64,000 bases of DNA, taken from assembly GCF_002886045.1 (NCBI RefSeq), contig NZ_CP025791.1:3053001-3117000 (forward strand), written 5' to 3'. The notes below the pieces were generated by a model. The model was not told where the DNA came from. It worked only from the letters and a program-made list of their open reading frames with translations, and searched no databases. Of this stretch, positions 53,514 to 61,628 are shown in pieces. This DNA is from Flavivirga eckloniae. Lineage in GTDB: Bacteria; Bacteroidota; Bacteroidia; Flavobacteriales; Flavobacteriaceae. Position 1 is the stretch's first letter. Every line of letters begins with the position of its first letter. The position numbers and the translations under genes are program-made.

Positions 53514-53952
53514 GGAAGACCTCTATTCTCAATGCTTAAATGCCGTGAATAATAGATTTGAAACCATACAGAATACTATAAACGAAATTCAGGTTTCATT
53601 AACTTCAGAGACGAAAAGTAGTGCGGGCGATAAACATGAAACGGGACGTGCTATGTTACAGTTAGAGCGTGAAAAGGTAGGAAATCAGTTAGCAGAAGTT
53701 CAAAAAGTTAAAGAAACTCTATCTAAGATAGATGTATTCAAAACGTTGGAGGTAGTAGGTTTGGGCAGTGTTGTTTATACCGTACAAGCTAATTATTTTA
53801 TTGCTGTTAGTGTTGGTAAATTAATAGTTGATGATGTTACTTTTTATGCAATTTCGCCTAATACACCTATTGGAAAGTTGCTTATTGGCAAGGGGGTTGG
53901 TGAGGAGGTAGGGTTTAGAGAGCAGAAATTTATAATAGATCAAATTATTTAA
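53491..53952 (+). CDS. GreA/GreB-like small protein
   Basis: The 153-residue protein consists of an N-terminal coiled coil (about residues 1-75, ending QLEREKVGNQLAEVQKVKE) and a C-terminal globular part with VVGLGSVVYTVQANYFIAVS and SPNTPIGKLLIGKGVG. This resembles the coiled-coil plus FKBP-like arrangement of transcript-cleavage factors. Such flavobacterial proteins are often labelled 3-oxoacyl-ACP synthase in databases, which the sequence does not support. It overlaps the end of mtgA. The start could also be the ATG at 53494. Confidence 0.75.
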   Translation: MMESLKIKEDLYSQCLNAVNNRFETIQNTINEIQVSLTSETKSSAGDKHETGRAMLQLEREKVGNQLAEVQKVKETLSKIDVFKTLEVVGLGSVVYTVQANYFIAVSVGKLIVDDVTFYAISPNTPIGKLLIGKGVGEEVGFREQKFIIDQII

Positions 53953-53987
53953 AAAAGTAAATTGTGTGTTTATGTGTTAGATAATGT

Positions 53988-54284
53988 CTAAGACATTGGC
54001 AATATTTCTATTACTTTACCATAAACATTTTTAGTCCATCCGTTAATCCTTCCGTGATTATTACCAATTAATAAGCCACGTTTGTTGTTTTTTCCTTTTA
54101 CAAGATGTGTAAAACAATTTCCTCTAACCTTACAATAAACAATATCTCCTGTTTCACAATCTTCCCAATGTATAGGTTTGATTTTTACAGGTTGTTTAGA
54201 TTTTAGCAGAGGCAATATAGAATTACCGGGTTCTTTTGAAATAATGGTTTCACCATTTTGAAGTTTTTGAATTTTCCAATTCAT
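53988..54284 (-). CDS. Small S24/S26-like protein (98 aa)
   Basis: The 98-residue soluble protein contains EPGNSILPLLKSKQP, which resembles the serine loop of signal-peptidase/LexA-type S24-S26 folds, and ETGDIVYCKVRGNCFTHLVK, like the second beta-core. A complete Ser-Lys dyad is not certain. Single gene on the minus strand. It may be a phage-repressor-type remnant or a distinct small domain. Confidence 0.65.
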   Translation of the reverse strand: MNWKIQKLQNGETIISKEPGNSILPLLKSKQPVKIKPIHWEDCETGDIVYCKVRGNCFTHLVKGKNNKRGLLIGNNHGRINGWTKNVYGKVIEILPMS

Positions 54285-54385
54285 AATATTAAATTTTAAA
54301 AGTTATATAAGCCACTATTGACTTATATATCCTTCAAAATTTCTTAAAAGAACCTTTCAATGAACTGATGCAAAGATATCTTAAT

Positions 54386-55300
54386 TTATTTAATGAAGTT
54401 TAAAAAGACATGCTCCCCATTTTTAAGGGCGGTATCATTTTCAAAAAATACGGTTTCTCCGTTTAAATCGGTTTCAATTAAATAATAATGCCCTTTGTAA
54501 TAAGATTGTTTTACTAAGGCTTTTAAATCTGATTTGTTGGTTAGTTTTAATTGATGCGCATATATAATGCCACGAGGTTTAATGTTATTGTATTCACCAA
54601 AAAAGGAAGCTATCAATTTGTTCCCCGGATTGTTGTATAAATACTCAGGCGTGTCATTGGCTATAATTTTAGCGTCGTGTAACACAATCATAGTATCGGA
54701 ATACGATAGTACATCATCTTTATCATGCGTTGCAACAATACAGGTAATATTCTTTTCTTTTAGGTATTTAAATAAGCTTCTGCGTAGGGATCGTTTTTTA
54801 AAATTATCGATATGACTAAAAGGTTCGTCTAGTAAAAGAATTTCAGGTTGTTTGGCAATAGCTCTGGCTAAGGCAACACGTTGTTTTTGTCCGCCACTTA
54901 ATTCTTTAACTTTTGTTTTTGCCAAAGGTTTTAACTCAACGACATCCAGTAACTCGCTAATACGTGCTTGTTTTTCTTCTGGATAGAAATTAGATAGGAA
55001 TGCACCAATATTTTCTGAAACGCTAATAAAAGGCATTAAATCGAATTCTTGAGCGACGTACTTCATGAATTCCGGGCCGATAATTAAATTACGTTTAGGT
55101 CCAGAAATTTCGGAATCTTTCCAAAAAATCTGCCCTTTGTCCAGATCGTAAGTGCCATAAAGCAGTTTTAGGAGGGTACTTTTACCAGAACCACTTTCGC
55201 CTATAATAGATAAGTGTTCACCTGCTTTGACATTGAAACTAATGTCGTTTAGAACGGCTTGTTTTTTATAGCGAAACGATATATTTTTTACTTGAAGCAT
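54386..55300 (-). CDS. ABC transporter ATP-binding protein
   Basis: The 304-residue protein has Walker A GESGSGKST (about 35-43), the signature LSGGQKQRVALARA, Walker B EILLLDEPF and the H-loop CIVATHDKDD. The C-terminal 80 residues (after IKPRGIIYAHQLK) form an extra domain of the TOBE kind, common in importers. No permease or binding protein gene is adjacent. The substrate is unknown. Confidence 0.9.
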   Translation of the reverse strand: MLQVKNISFRYKKQAVLNDISFNVKAGEHLSIIGESGSGKSTLLKLLYGTYDLDKGQIFWKDSEISGPKRNLIIGPEFMKYVAQEFDLMPFISVSENIGAFLSNFYPEEKQARISELLDVVELKPLAKTKVKELSGGQKQRVALARAIAKQPEILLLDEPFSHIDNFKKRSLRRSLFKYLKEKNITCIVATHDKDDVLSYSDTMIVLHDAKIIANDTPEYLYNNPGNKLIASFFGEYNNIKPRGIIYAHQLKLTNKSDLKALVKQSYYKGHYYLIETDLNGETVFFENDTALKNGEHVFLNFIK

Positions 55301-55391
55301 AACCTTTACAAGAATGCAAAAATAACATAAAATTTATGTCTTATTGAACATTTTATTTAATGGTATAGCTTATGCTTGGAGAAGACTTTAT

Positions 55392-55827
55392 TTAAAATTT
55401 ACAAGGAAATATTTTTTTCGTATTATATTCCCCTTCATCAAATGAACTTATTTTCCATTTATTATCAACTTTTTCTTCAGTAACCCCTGCTTTTGCTGTT
55501 AAATTTTCATTGGACTTGAATATCTTAATACTTTCGACTTTGTATTCATCTACACGGTTAATGATATATATTCTTTAAAATCTTTTTTGTTTTCTTCTTC
55601 TAGTTCTAATACGTCAAAAACCGTATTGAAAAATGAATTTGCTATTCTTTCTTGATAAGATAAGGTGTTGCCAATAAAAGCGTGTTTATAATAAAAGGAG
55701 TCAAAATGGGTAAAGACATCCATATTAATTCCTGCTAGCGAATTTATCAAGTTTTTTATTTTGCTCTTTTCAAATTCTTCATTTTTCCTATTAGGAAAAA
55801 TAAAACCAACTATTTTATCATAGCCGA
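55392..55827 (-). pseudogene. Decayed protein gene with a dinucleotide frameshift
   Basis: On the minus strand a frame starting near 55827 (no ATG; GFIFPNRKNEEFEKSKIKN and so on) runs to KDFKEYI and then a stop at 55550. Just past an ATATATAT run the sequence continues in another frame as NRVDEYKVESIKIFKSNENL up to FPCKF and a TAA at 55392-55394. Removing one AT from the repeat restores a continuous frame of about 140 codons. The start is also missing. Either a pseudogene or a frame that switches by slippage. No family is recognised. Confidence 0.55.
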
Positions 55828-55838
55828 TTTATGGAGGT

Positions 55839-56330
55839 TTAGATTTTGTTTTGATACGTTTTTCTAGTAAGAAAATAAAAAACACCTACTCTAATTGTAG
55901 ACACCTTGTATAAAAGCGTAAAGCCTGCTTTTTCAATACCTCTTATAGATGCTGCGTTTTCAGGAGATACAAGTATAAATATCTTATTCACTTTTTGAAA
56001 CATTTCCTTTGCAACTTTTTGAAGCATAAATGGGTAAATGGATAAGCCTCTATAGTTTTTATAGGTAAAACAATCGCCAATAACTAGCGAATTATATTCA
56101 TTTATACTTTTCATAAAATGAACCTTTTCAAAAGTATTACTGGTATAAACTATATCTTGATTTATTAAGAGTTGATGTTTGGTTTTTTTTTTCTTTGAAT
56201 TGTAATTATTGGTAATTAAGGATTCTTCTATATTAAAACCGATTTTTAAGGATGGTAATTCTTCATTTTTGTTTAGAACATAAACCAACTGTTCAATTCT
56301 TTTAGGGATCAATTTTTTTAATAAATTCAT
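55839..56330 (-). CDS. GNAT-type acetyltransferase
   Basis: The 163-residue protein shows a GNAT pattern in its second half: YKNYRGLSIYPFMLQKV (acetyl-CoA loop region) and VSPENAASIRGIEKAGFTLL (the last conserved strand-helix). It overlaps the FemAB-like gene upstream by four bases (ATGA), so the two are co-translated. Substrate probably a cell-envelope component, by neighbourhood. Confidence 0.7.
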   Translation of the reverse strand: MNLLKKLIPKRIEQLVYVLNKNEELPSLKIGFNIEESLITNNYNSKKKKTKHQLLINQDIVYTSNTFEKVHFMKSINEYNSLVIGDCFTYKNYRGLSIYPFMLQKVAKEMFQKVNKIFILVSPENAASIRGIEKAGFTLLYKVSTIRVGVFYFLTRKTYQNKI

Positions 56331-57415
56331 TTTAGAAACTTTAAAATTTTTGATATGAATTTTTTATGCCGCTTTAGGGAGGGTAATAATTTATTGTAAA
56401 ACCAGAAAAGAGGTTTGTTATGAATCCAATATCTTTCTCCAATAAACTTTACATGCCTACCACCAAACCCTTCTTTAAACCTGGTTACGCCTAGACTCCC
56501 TCCAACTGAAATATCATAAAAGTTATATCTTTTTTCAATGGATATTTTCAACATTTGAAAGTGTAAGAAATGCCCAACTTTGAGATCTGTTTCTTCTCGT
56601 AAAGTACCACCAGATATATAGGTAAAACGTTTACCAGTATGAAAAACTATCAAAGCTCCTTTTAATTCATCATTATGTTTACAAACTGGAATGATGCAAC
56701 TACCCGATTTAATCATGTTTATAAGGGTTTCCTTAAAATCTTCCCATGATCTCACAGAGTAACCCCTATTTTTACCATTTAATTCTATTAATTTATAGGC
56801 TTCATTGATTTCGTCCTCTGTTTTTGCAAAATGCAGGCTTAAATTATTTTTTAATGCCTTTTTAACATTTCTCTTGGTGTTATTACTAAACTGCTTAAAC
56901 AAGGCCTCTTCTGGTGAAACCTCACTACTATAGTCTATTTTAACTTCTCTAAATCCGTTAATTGATGTGACTGATTTGACCATATTACCCTTGTATGATC
57001 CATTTATAGTAGCCTTATCAAGTTCCGTATTAATGCAGAATGGAGCAATATTTTTATTTTCTTGTGCCAAAATCGGAAAATTAATAGAGCTGCAAATAGG
57101 ACGATACTTTTTAGCTTGCGCCTTGATTTTTTCTACTACTTCATTAAATATTTCTTCGTGACCCTCTTTTATTATTGGTCCACATGCACAGGAACAAAAT
57201 TTAAAAAACAGTATTTTGCTAATTACCATACCAGCTCCACCAATTAATTCACCTTTATCATTTTTTACAATCAATAAATCAATCATAAATCCATAGTTGG
57301 AATAAGATTTTAGCCAATGGCTTAATTGCGAATAATGCCCCCTTTTTGTGGAACTTAAAAACTCGTCCCATAAACGAAAATCTTCTTCCGAATTTGTCCA
57401 GTAAAACTTATACAT
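56327..57415 (-). CDS. FemAB-like / GNAT domain protein
   Basis: The 362-residue protein has the FemAB-type double GNAT fold: FSNNTKRNVKKALKNNL, YKLIELNGKNRGYSVRSWE, GALIVFHTGKRFTYISGGT and VGGSLGVTRFKEGFGGRHV. FemAB-family proteins add amino acids or acyl groups to envelope precursors. It overlaps the next upstream gene (57408) by eight bases. It is the middle gene of an envelope-decoration trio. Confidence 0.8.
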   Translation of the reverse strand: MYKFYWTNSEEDFRLWDEFLSSTKRGHYSQLSHWLKSYSNYGFMIDLLIVKNDKGELIGGAGMVISKILFFKFCSCACGPIIKEGHEEIFNEVVEKIKAQAKKYRPICSSINFPILAQENKNIAPFCINTELDKATINGSYKGNMVKSVTSINGFREVKIDYSSEVSPEEALFKQFSNNTKRNVKKALKNNLSLHFAKTEDEINEAYKLIELNGKNRGYSVRSWEDFKETLINMIKSGSCIIPVCKHNDELKGALIVFHTGKRFTYISGGTLREETDLKVGHFLHFQMLKISIEKRYNFYDISVGGSLGVTRFKEGFGGRHVKFIGERYWIHNKPLFWFYNKLLPSLKRHKKFISKILKFLK

Positions 57416-59000
57416 ATTGAATATATCTTATAGGAACATTTAAATTATTTACTTGAATTTTTTGTTTTTCATTATCCCAGTAAAATTTCAAGTCTGTAAT
57501 TTCCTTTGAAAAATTAATTAGCTCACTAATTGTAGGGTTCCAAACATCGTTTGACTCTATTTTCTCTTTTAAATATTTGAAATTGCTCTGATTCTTTGGA
57601 GAAATCTCTCCTTCTTGAAACAATTTTCCTTTTTGATGTGCCAGTGGTGAAGCAAAATAACAATGTGCGATAATTGCTCCAGATTCTTTGATTAAAAGAT
57701 CAATATTTCTTGGTGAAAATGTGTCCTCAAAATTTGTTACTTCAACTGTTTGAAATAGATGAAAAGTCTTTCCTTCAATAATAGCTTCAAATACAAAAGG
57801 AGAGTGAGTAGCGTATTTAAATGCTTTCTTACGATCAAAGATTATTGATCGAATCATAAAATTGATAACGTAACTAATATTTATTAATAGAGTGACTATT
57901 TTCTTGGTTGTTTTTTTGCTTATGACTTGCTTTGCCAATTGAGCAATTTTTCGATATTTTAAGAGCATATCTTCACGTCCACAAAAGAATAGTTGAGTTC
58001 GTGTTATCAATTTTAAATTGAACCCATTAAATTTTATCACCCTTCCTAGCGAAAAGTGACTTGGGTTAAGTTGATTGATTATTCCATTCATCGCAGTACC
58101 AGAATCCAGATAAGTCCATAAGTTTTGAATACCTTTTCGCTCCATAATATTAGCCCATTGCGAGTCTGTTAAGCCCGTTTCTTGTCTTTTTGTAAAGTTA
58201 TATACCTGATATCCATGATCGACATAGGTTCGAACAGTTAATTCTGGAGGCGGAGTAAAGTCTTTAAATTCTTGTATTGAGTCTTGTTTTTCTCTTAATG
58301 ATTGACTGAGAGCGTGATAAAATAATTCATGTCCATTTTGATCAAACCTTTTAATCAATTCACTATCTCGCTCATACGAGCTATTCTCTTTTCTTTTTGA
58401 GAAGTGATTTAAAAAGAATCCTTTTGATACTGTTACACCATTTTCTTTAAAAAAATGTAGTTGTTTATTTAATTTATCATTGTCATCAAAGTCGCAATGA
58501 TCGGTGAAACAAATAATAGGTTTAAAAGGAATTTTTGATCTGCTAAATTCTGGTACCTCCCCTTTTGTAAAAAGTAACTCAAGATCAAAGTTTTCGGTAT
58601 TAAATAGTGTATTAAAAACTCTCCCTCCTGTTTTATTGTACTGAAAAAAGGGTGTTAATGTTGGAGATCTTAAAAGCCACTCTATAGTATAGGAATCTTT
58701 TATCACCCAAGCACCTATGTTTCTTGAGCTAATTACATGGGTGCCGTCATCAAGCACAATGATTTTTGGACTATGATAATTTATACTGATTTCTCTCTTT
58801 TTAATTTTTTCCCAAGTGTACTGAGGACTTCTATATTGGGCAATAGGGCTAGAGAATTTTAGTATTACCGAAATCTCTTCAACTTGTTGCCCTTTTTTTA
58901 TTTCATTTAATTTTAAAGAAAATGAGTTTGAAGACTTATTTGTTACAAGATTATAATATTTTTTTAGTGTTGGAGTTTTAAAATATATCTTATCAATCAT
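57408..59000 (-). CDS. Polysaccharide-deacetylase-like protein (530 aa)
   Basis: This 530-residue protein has a central NodB-like part: PIICFTDHCDFDDND (residues 161-175, with D167, H168 and D170 as possible metal and base residues) and QNGHELFYHALSQ (221-233). The N-terminal 150 residues look beta-rich; the C-terminal 200 are mixed. There is no signal peptide, so a cytoplasmic location fits with modifying a precursor. It is the first gene of the three-gene unit with the FemAB-like and GNAT genes, which fits exopolysaccharide or LPS decoration. The full catalytic triad is not certain. Confidence 0.65.
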   Translation of the reverse strand: MIDKIYFKTPTLKKYYNLVTNKSSNSFSLKLNEIKKGQQVEEISVILKFSSPIAQYRSPQYTWEKIKKREISINYHSPKIIVLDDGTHVISSRNIGAWVIKDSYTIEWLLRSPTLTPFFQYNKTGGRVFNTLFNTENFDLELLFTKGEVPEFSRSKIPFKPIICFTDHCDFDDNDKLNKQLHFFKENGVTVSKGFFLNHFSKRKENSSYERDSELIKRFDQNGHELFYHALSQSLREKQDSIQEFKDFTPPPELTVRTYVDHGYQVYNFTKRQETGLTDSQWANIMERKGIQNLWTYLDSGTAMNGIINQLNPSHFSLGRVIKFNGFNLKLITRTQLFFCGREDMLLKYRKIAQLAKQVISKKTTKKIVTLLINISYVINFMIRSIIFDRKKAFKYATHSPFVFEAIIEGKTFHLFQTVEVTNFEDTFSPRNIDLLIKESGAIIAHCYFASPLAHQKGKLFQEGEISPKNQSNFKYLKEKIESNDVWNPTISELINFSKEITDLKFYWDNEKQKIQVNNLNVPIRYIQYV

Positions 59001-59354
59001 ATCTTCTTCAATGTAATACAGCGTTTTGTCTATGCGTTATTGCCTGAAAATCCGCAGCAATAAATTATACATTTTGTGCCTGTTGGACGAGACCAATATA
59101 TTGATAAATTAATTGTCTTTAGTTATGAAAGGCAAAAAAGAATATCAAGAGAAATTATTTGCTCAATCCCAACAGAATGGGTGTGTATTTGAGCATAACT
59201 TTTATCGAAGAGCAAAAATAGGATGAAAAATCTCTTTAGTCATTATTGAAGTCTTGTTTGTAGGTTTGTGAGAGGTTTTAAAAAGGTCTCGACTGCAGTC
59301 GACCAGACATTACATTATTTTACACTTGATATTTTTTGATCACAGGGCAAGTTT
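59001..59354. other. Intergenic stretch with transposase remnant and palindrome
   Basis: It contains the short IS1182-type remnant (59125-59226) and a palindrome TCGACTGCAGTCGA at 59289-59302 flanked by GTCT and AGAC, a REP-like unit. Nothing else is seen. Confidence 0.5.
59125..59226 (+). pseudogene. Remnant of an IS1182-family transposase N-terminus
   Basis: An ATG frame reads MKGKKEYQEKLFAQSQ and, after about six residues, HNFYRRAKIG before a TGA. Bacteroidetes IS1182-type transposases begin with a similar M-x-GKK-x-x-QEKLF, then a short stretch and DNFYRRLK. Only these 33 residues are left; no catalytic core or terminal repeats are visible. Confidence 0.5.
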
Positions 59355-59912
59355 TTATTCTAAAGTAGCTTTAAAATCACCTGTTATTTCAATGCCTCCT
59401 TCACAGTCTGACTCGCAAATGCCTTTAAAGTAGAATTGACCAAACATCATCTCACCTTTTTGTTTAGGAATCGATTTAATCGTTAATTCCTGTTTAAGCC
59501 TCTTGATTTTCGGTTCAATTAGAGGTCCGGACATATTATATTCGAATTCTGATGAGAATTGATTGTCTATTATCTTTATGGTTAAATTTTGGCTATAAGC
59601 TGGATTGGTTTCAAATATATTTAACTCAAGAGTGTCTGCATTTATTTGTTTTAATTCTACAAATCGCATTAACCTTAAGCTATCTTTATTTACAATCGCG
59701 TTGGATTTTACGATATATTTGGTTGAGTCAGGAACATTGTCATATCCAGATTCTGTTTTTAAGGTCAAGGGGTTGAGGATGAATTCTGTTGAATTAAATA
59801 GATAGCTATTTAATTCGTTGTTAAAAGTAATTTTGTCAAATTCTGATTTGTCATTTTTAATTCCACAAGACCCCAGAATTAAACAAAATAATATTACTGG
59901 TGCTTTTTTCAA
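59355..59912 (-). CDS. Hypothetical lipoprotein (185 aa)
   Basis: The start KKAPVILFCLILGSC is a signal peptide with a lipobox cysteine at about residue 16. The rest is beta-rich with no family I recognise. A CESDCEGG segment near the end has two cysteines that could form a disulfide. It overlaps the amidase gene upstream by four bases (ATGA), so both are likely one transcript. Confidence 0.7.
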   Translation of the reverse strand: MKKAPVILFCLILGSCGIKNDKSEFDKITFNNELNSYLFNSTEFILNPLTLKTESGYDNVPDSTKYIVKSNAIVNKDSLRLMRFVELKQINADTLELNIFETNPAYSQNLTIKIIDNQFSSEFEYNMSGPLIEPKIKRLKQELTIKSIPKQKGEMMFGQFYFKGICESDCEGGIEITGDFKATLE

Positions 59913-60631
59913 ACCAGAGTTACTTTTTCAGTTTTAGTATCAAAGATTAAAAGTCCTTCTTTATCGCTTCCCAATTGTTCTAAAAGTTTACCTTCTTTAT
60001 TCCAAACGGCGCTTTGCCCTGAGCTTAGAAAATCATGACAAAACCCAATACTGTTCGACATAACAACCGGCATTGAAAATGCTTTAGCGATTTTTGGATA
60101 ATGTATCAATGCTTTTTCAATGCCGTTTTGAGATTTGGCTACGCTAGCCAGATAAAATTCCGCACCCAAGTTTCTGGCATTCTGTGAATGTTCTTTTAAT
60201 AAAGACTCGTAACAAATTGCAGGTGCGAGGTTCTTATTTTCTACTGTCAAAATCATTTGCTCGGTGCCTTCTCCAAAAAAGGGCAGTTCGTCTGAATGTA
60301 GTTTTTGTTTTGAATAGATCTTTCGAATTTGATTGGGCTGAAAAATGATCATACTGATTAGGTTTTCAGGTATTGATTTAGTAGGTACACCGAGTCCGAT
60401 TGAGATGTTGTTTAGATTACTCATGTTTTGAAACACGTCTAATCTAGTATCACTTTTGTCTATTGCCAATGCCTTGGCGAGTTCAGGTTCGTAACCTGTT
60501 AATGACAATTCGGGAAAAATGATAATGTTAGCGTTTTCGGAAACGGCAATTTCAATCCAACTTTTGTGGCTTTTAATATTCTCTTGAATATTTCCTTTAT
60601 CTGGTTTTATTTGTGCGACACATATTTTCAT
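59909..60631 (-). CDS. Carbon-nitrogen hydrolase (nitrilase family)
   Basis: The 240-residue enzyme shows the nitrilase triad: E41 in IIIFPELSLTGYEPE, a lysine in IYSKQKLHSDELPFFG, and a cysteine in LAPAICYESL. Family members hydrolyse amides or nitriles. The substrate cannot be named. It lies downstream of the DinB gene (31 bases) on the same strand and upstream of the lipoprotein gene. Confidence 0.87.
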   Translation of the reverse strand: MKICVAQIKPDKGNIQENIKSHKSWIEIAVSENANIIIFPELSLTGYEPELAKALAIDKSDTRLDVFQNMSNLNNISIGLGVPTKSIPENLISMIIFQPNQIRKIYSKQKLHSDELPFFGEGTEQMILTVENKNLAPAICYESLLKEHSQNARNLGAEFYLASVAKSQNGIEKALIHYPKIAKAFSMPVVMSNSIGFCHDFLSSGQSAVWNKEGKLLEQLGSDKEGLLIFDTKTEKVTLV

Positions 60632-60662
60632 AACATTTCCAAAAAAAAGGTTTTAATACGAT

Positions 60663-61145
60663 TTATGCATCATTGGTAGTGGCTTTTATCATTTTTTTTA
60701 TAAGCATGACCTGGCCAAGATGATAGTAGGTATGTTCAATCATTACATCTATATTTCTATGGTAATTTCCATATTTTTCGTCAACAAAGGGTTCAAATAA
60801 TTGTTCTTTAGTCATATTCTCTACAAGACTGATAAATTTTTCAGAATCAGTACAAAACTTGTTTACTAAATTTCTCCAATCTTCATGAGATTCAATTGGA
60901 GGGTAATCAAAGCTGTATTTATCTCTAATATCAAGCGAACCACCTTCCAGTACATTTGTTACGCCTGCGATGTAATATGAGACATGAAATGTTAAGTCGG
61001 CAATTGAATTTAGTGAATCTACTTCTTGAATGGCTTCTTTCCAGTCTAAGTCAAAAATTTGTTCTTTAAAATTTGTTCCAGAGACCCATTTCCCTTCGGT
61101 TAGTACTTCTTTTAAGCGGCTTATCAATAACTCAGTTAATTCCAT
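60663..61145 (-). CDS. DinB-family protein
   Basis: The 160-residue protein fits the DinB four-helix bundle: metal-ligand histidines at ADLTFHVSYYIAG (one), and HRNIDVMIEHTYYHLGQVML (the HxxxH-like pair). These proteins include thiol transferases using bacillithiol and others of unknown role. It starts a three-gene minus-strand unit with the amidase and the lipoprotein. Confidence 0.75.
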   Translation of the reverse strand: MELTELLISRLKEVLTEGKWVSGTNFKEQIFDLDWKEAIQEVDSLNSIADLTFHVSYYIAGVTNVLEGGSLDIRDKYSFDYPPIESHEDWRNLVNKFCTDSEKFISLVENMTKEQLFEPFVDEKYGNYHRNIDVMIEHTYYHLGQVMLIKKMIKATTNDA

Positions 61146-61628
61146 TTTTATGTTATAATTTTATTAGTGAAACTCTATTTTGAATAGTTGCGAAGCAAAG
61201 CATTCAAAATAGCAAGAAGAACTAATCCCGCTTCTTGTGCTGAACTCGTTTCAGTATCCAGCGGGATCTTAGGTCTAATACCTCGAAGCTAGCTTCGGAA
61301 TTTATAAATAATATTTTCAATTGAATGCCTCGTGCGCTTGCCCCGAGGATCATTTACTTAAATAACATTAATTGCTAACAGTGGTTAGCAAATGCACACG
61401 CTTAAAAACCTGAGATAGCAGCTCCTTGAACGATTATCTTAACAGTACCCATGTAAAGGACTAGGATTACTACTGGCATAATCCCAGACGTCATTATTGC
61501 TTTTTAAGCAATTTGAGATACTAGAAATAGGCAATTAAATGTTGGAATAACATAAACCAGAGTACTATAAATTTTGTTATAAATACAAATGGTTTTATAT
61601 AACCGTTAGTTACGAGTTTTAAGTTATC
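61146..61628. other. Intergenic stretch with hairpin cluster
   Basis: It lies between the prolyl oligopeptidase stop and the DinB start. The hairpins at 61177-61348 fill the half nearest DinB. The other half shows no gene or clear site. Confidence 0.5.
61177..61348. repeat. Cluster of four REP-like hairpins
   Basis: Four inverted repeats follow one another: ATTTTGAAT/ATTCAAAAT (61177-61210) with an inner TTGC/GCAA; ATCCCGC/GCGGGAT (61225-61267) with an inner CTGAA/TTCAG; the palindrome CGAAGCTAGCTTCG (61284-61297); and CCTCG/CGAGG (61328-61348). The GC-rich arms stand out in AT-rich surroundings. Such palindromes recur in flavobacterial intergenic DNA. Confidence 0.6.

Noticed and set aside
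53491-53952. 3-oxoacyl-ACP synthase label
   Set aside because: Far too short and without a ketosynthase motif; coiled coil plus small domain fits a GreA/GreB-like protein.
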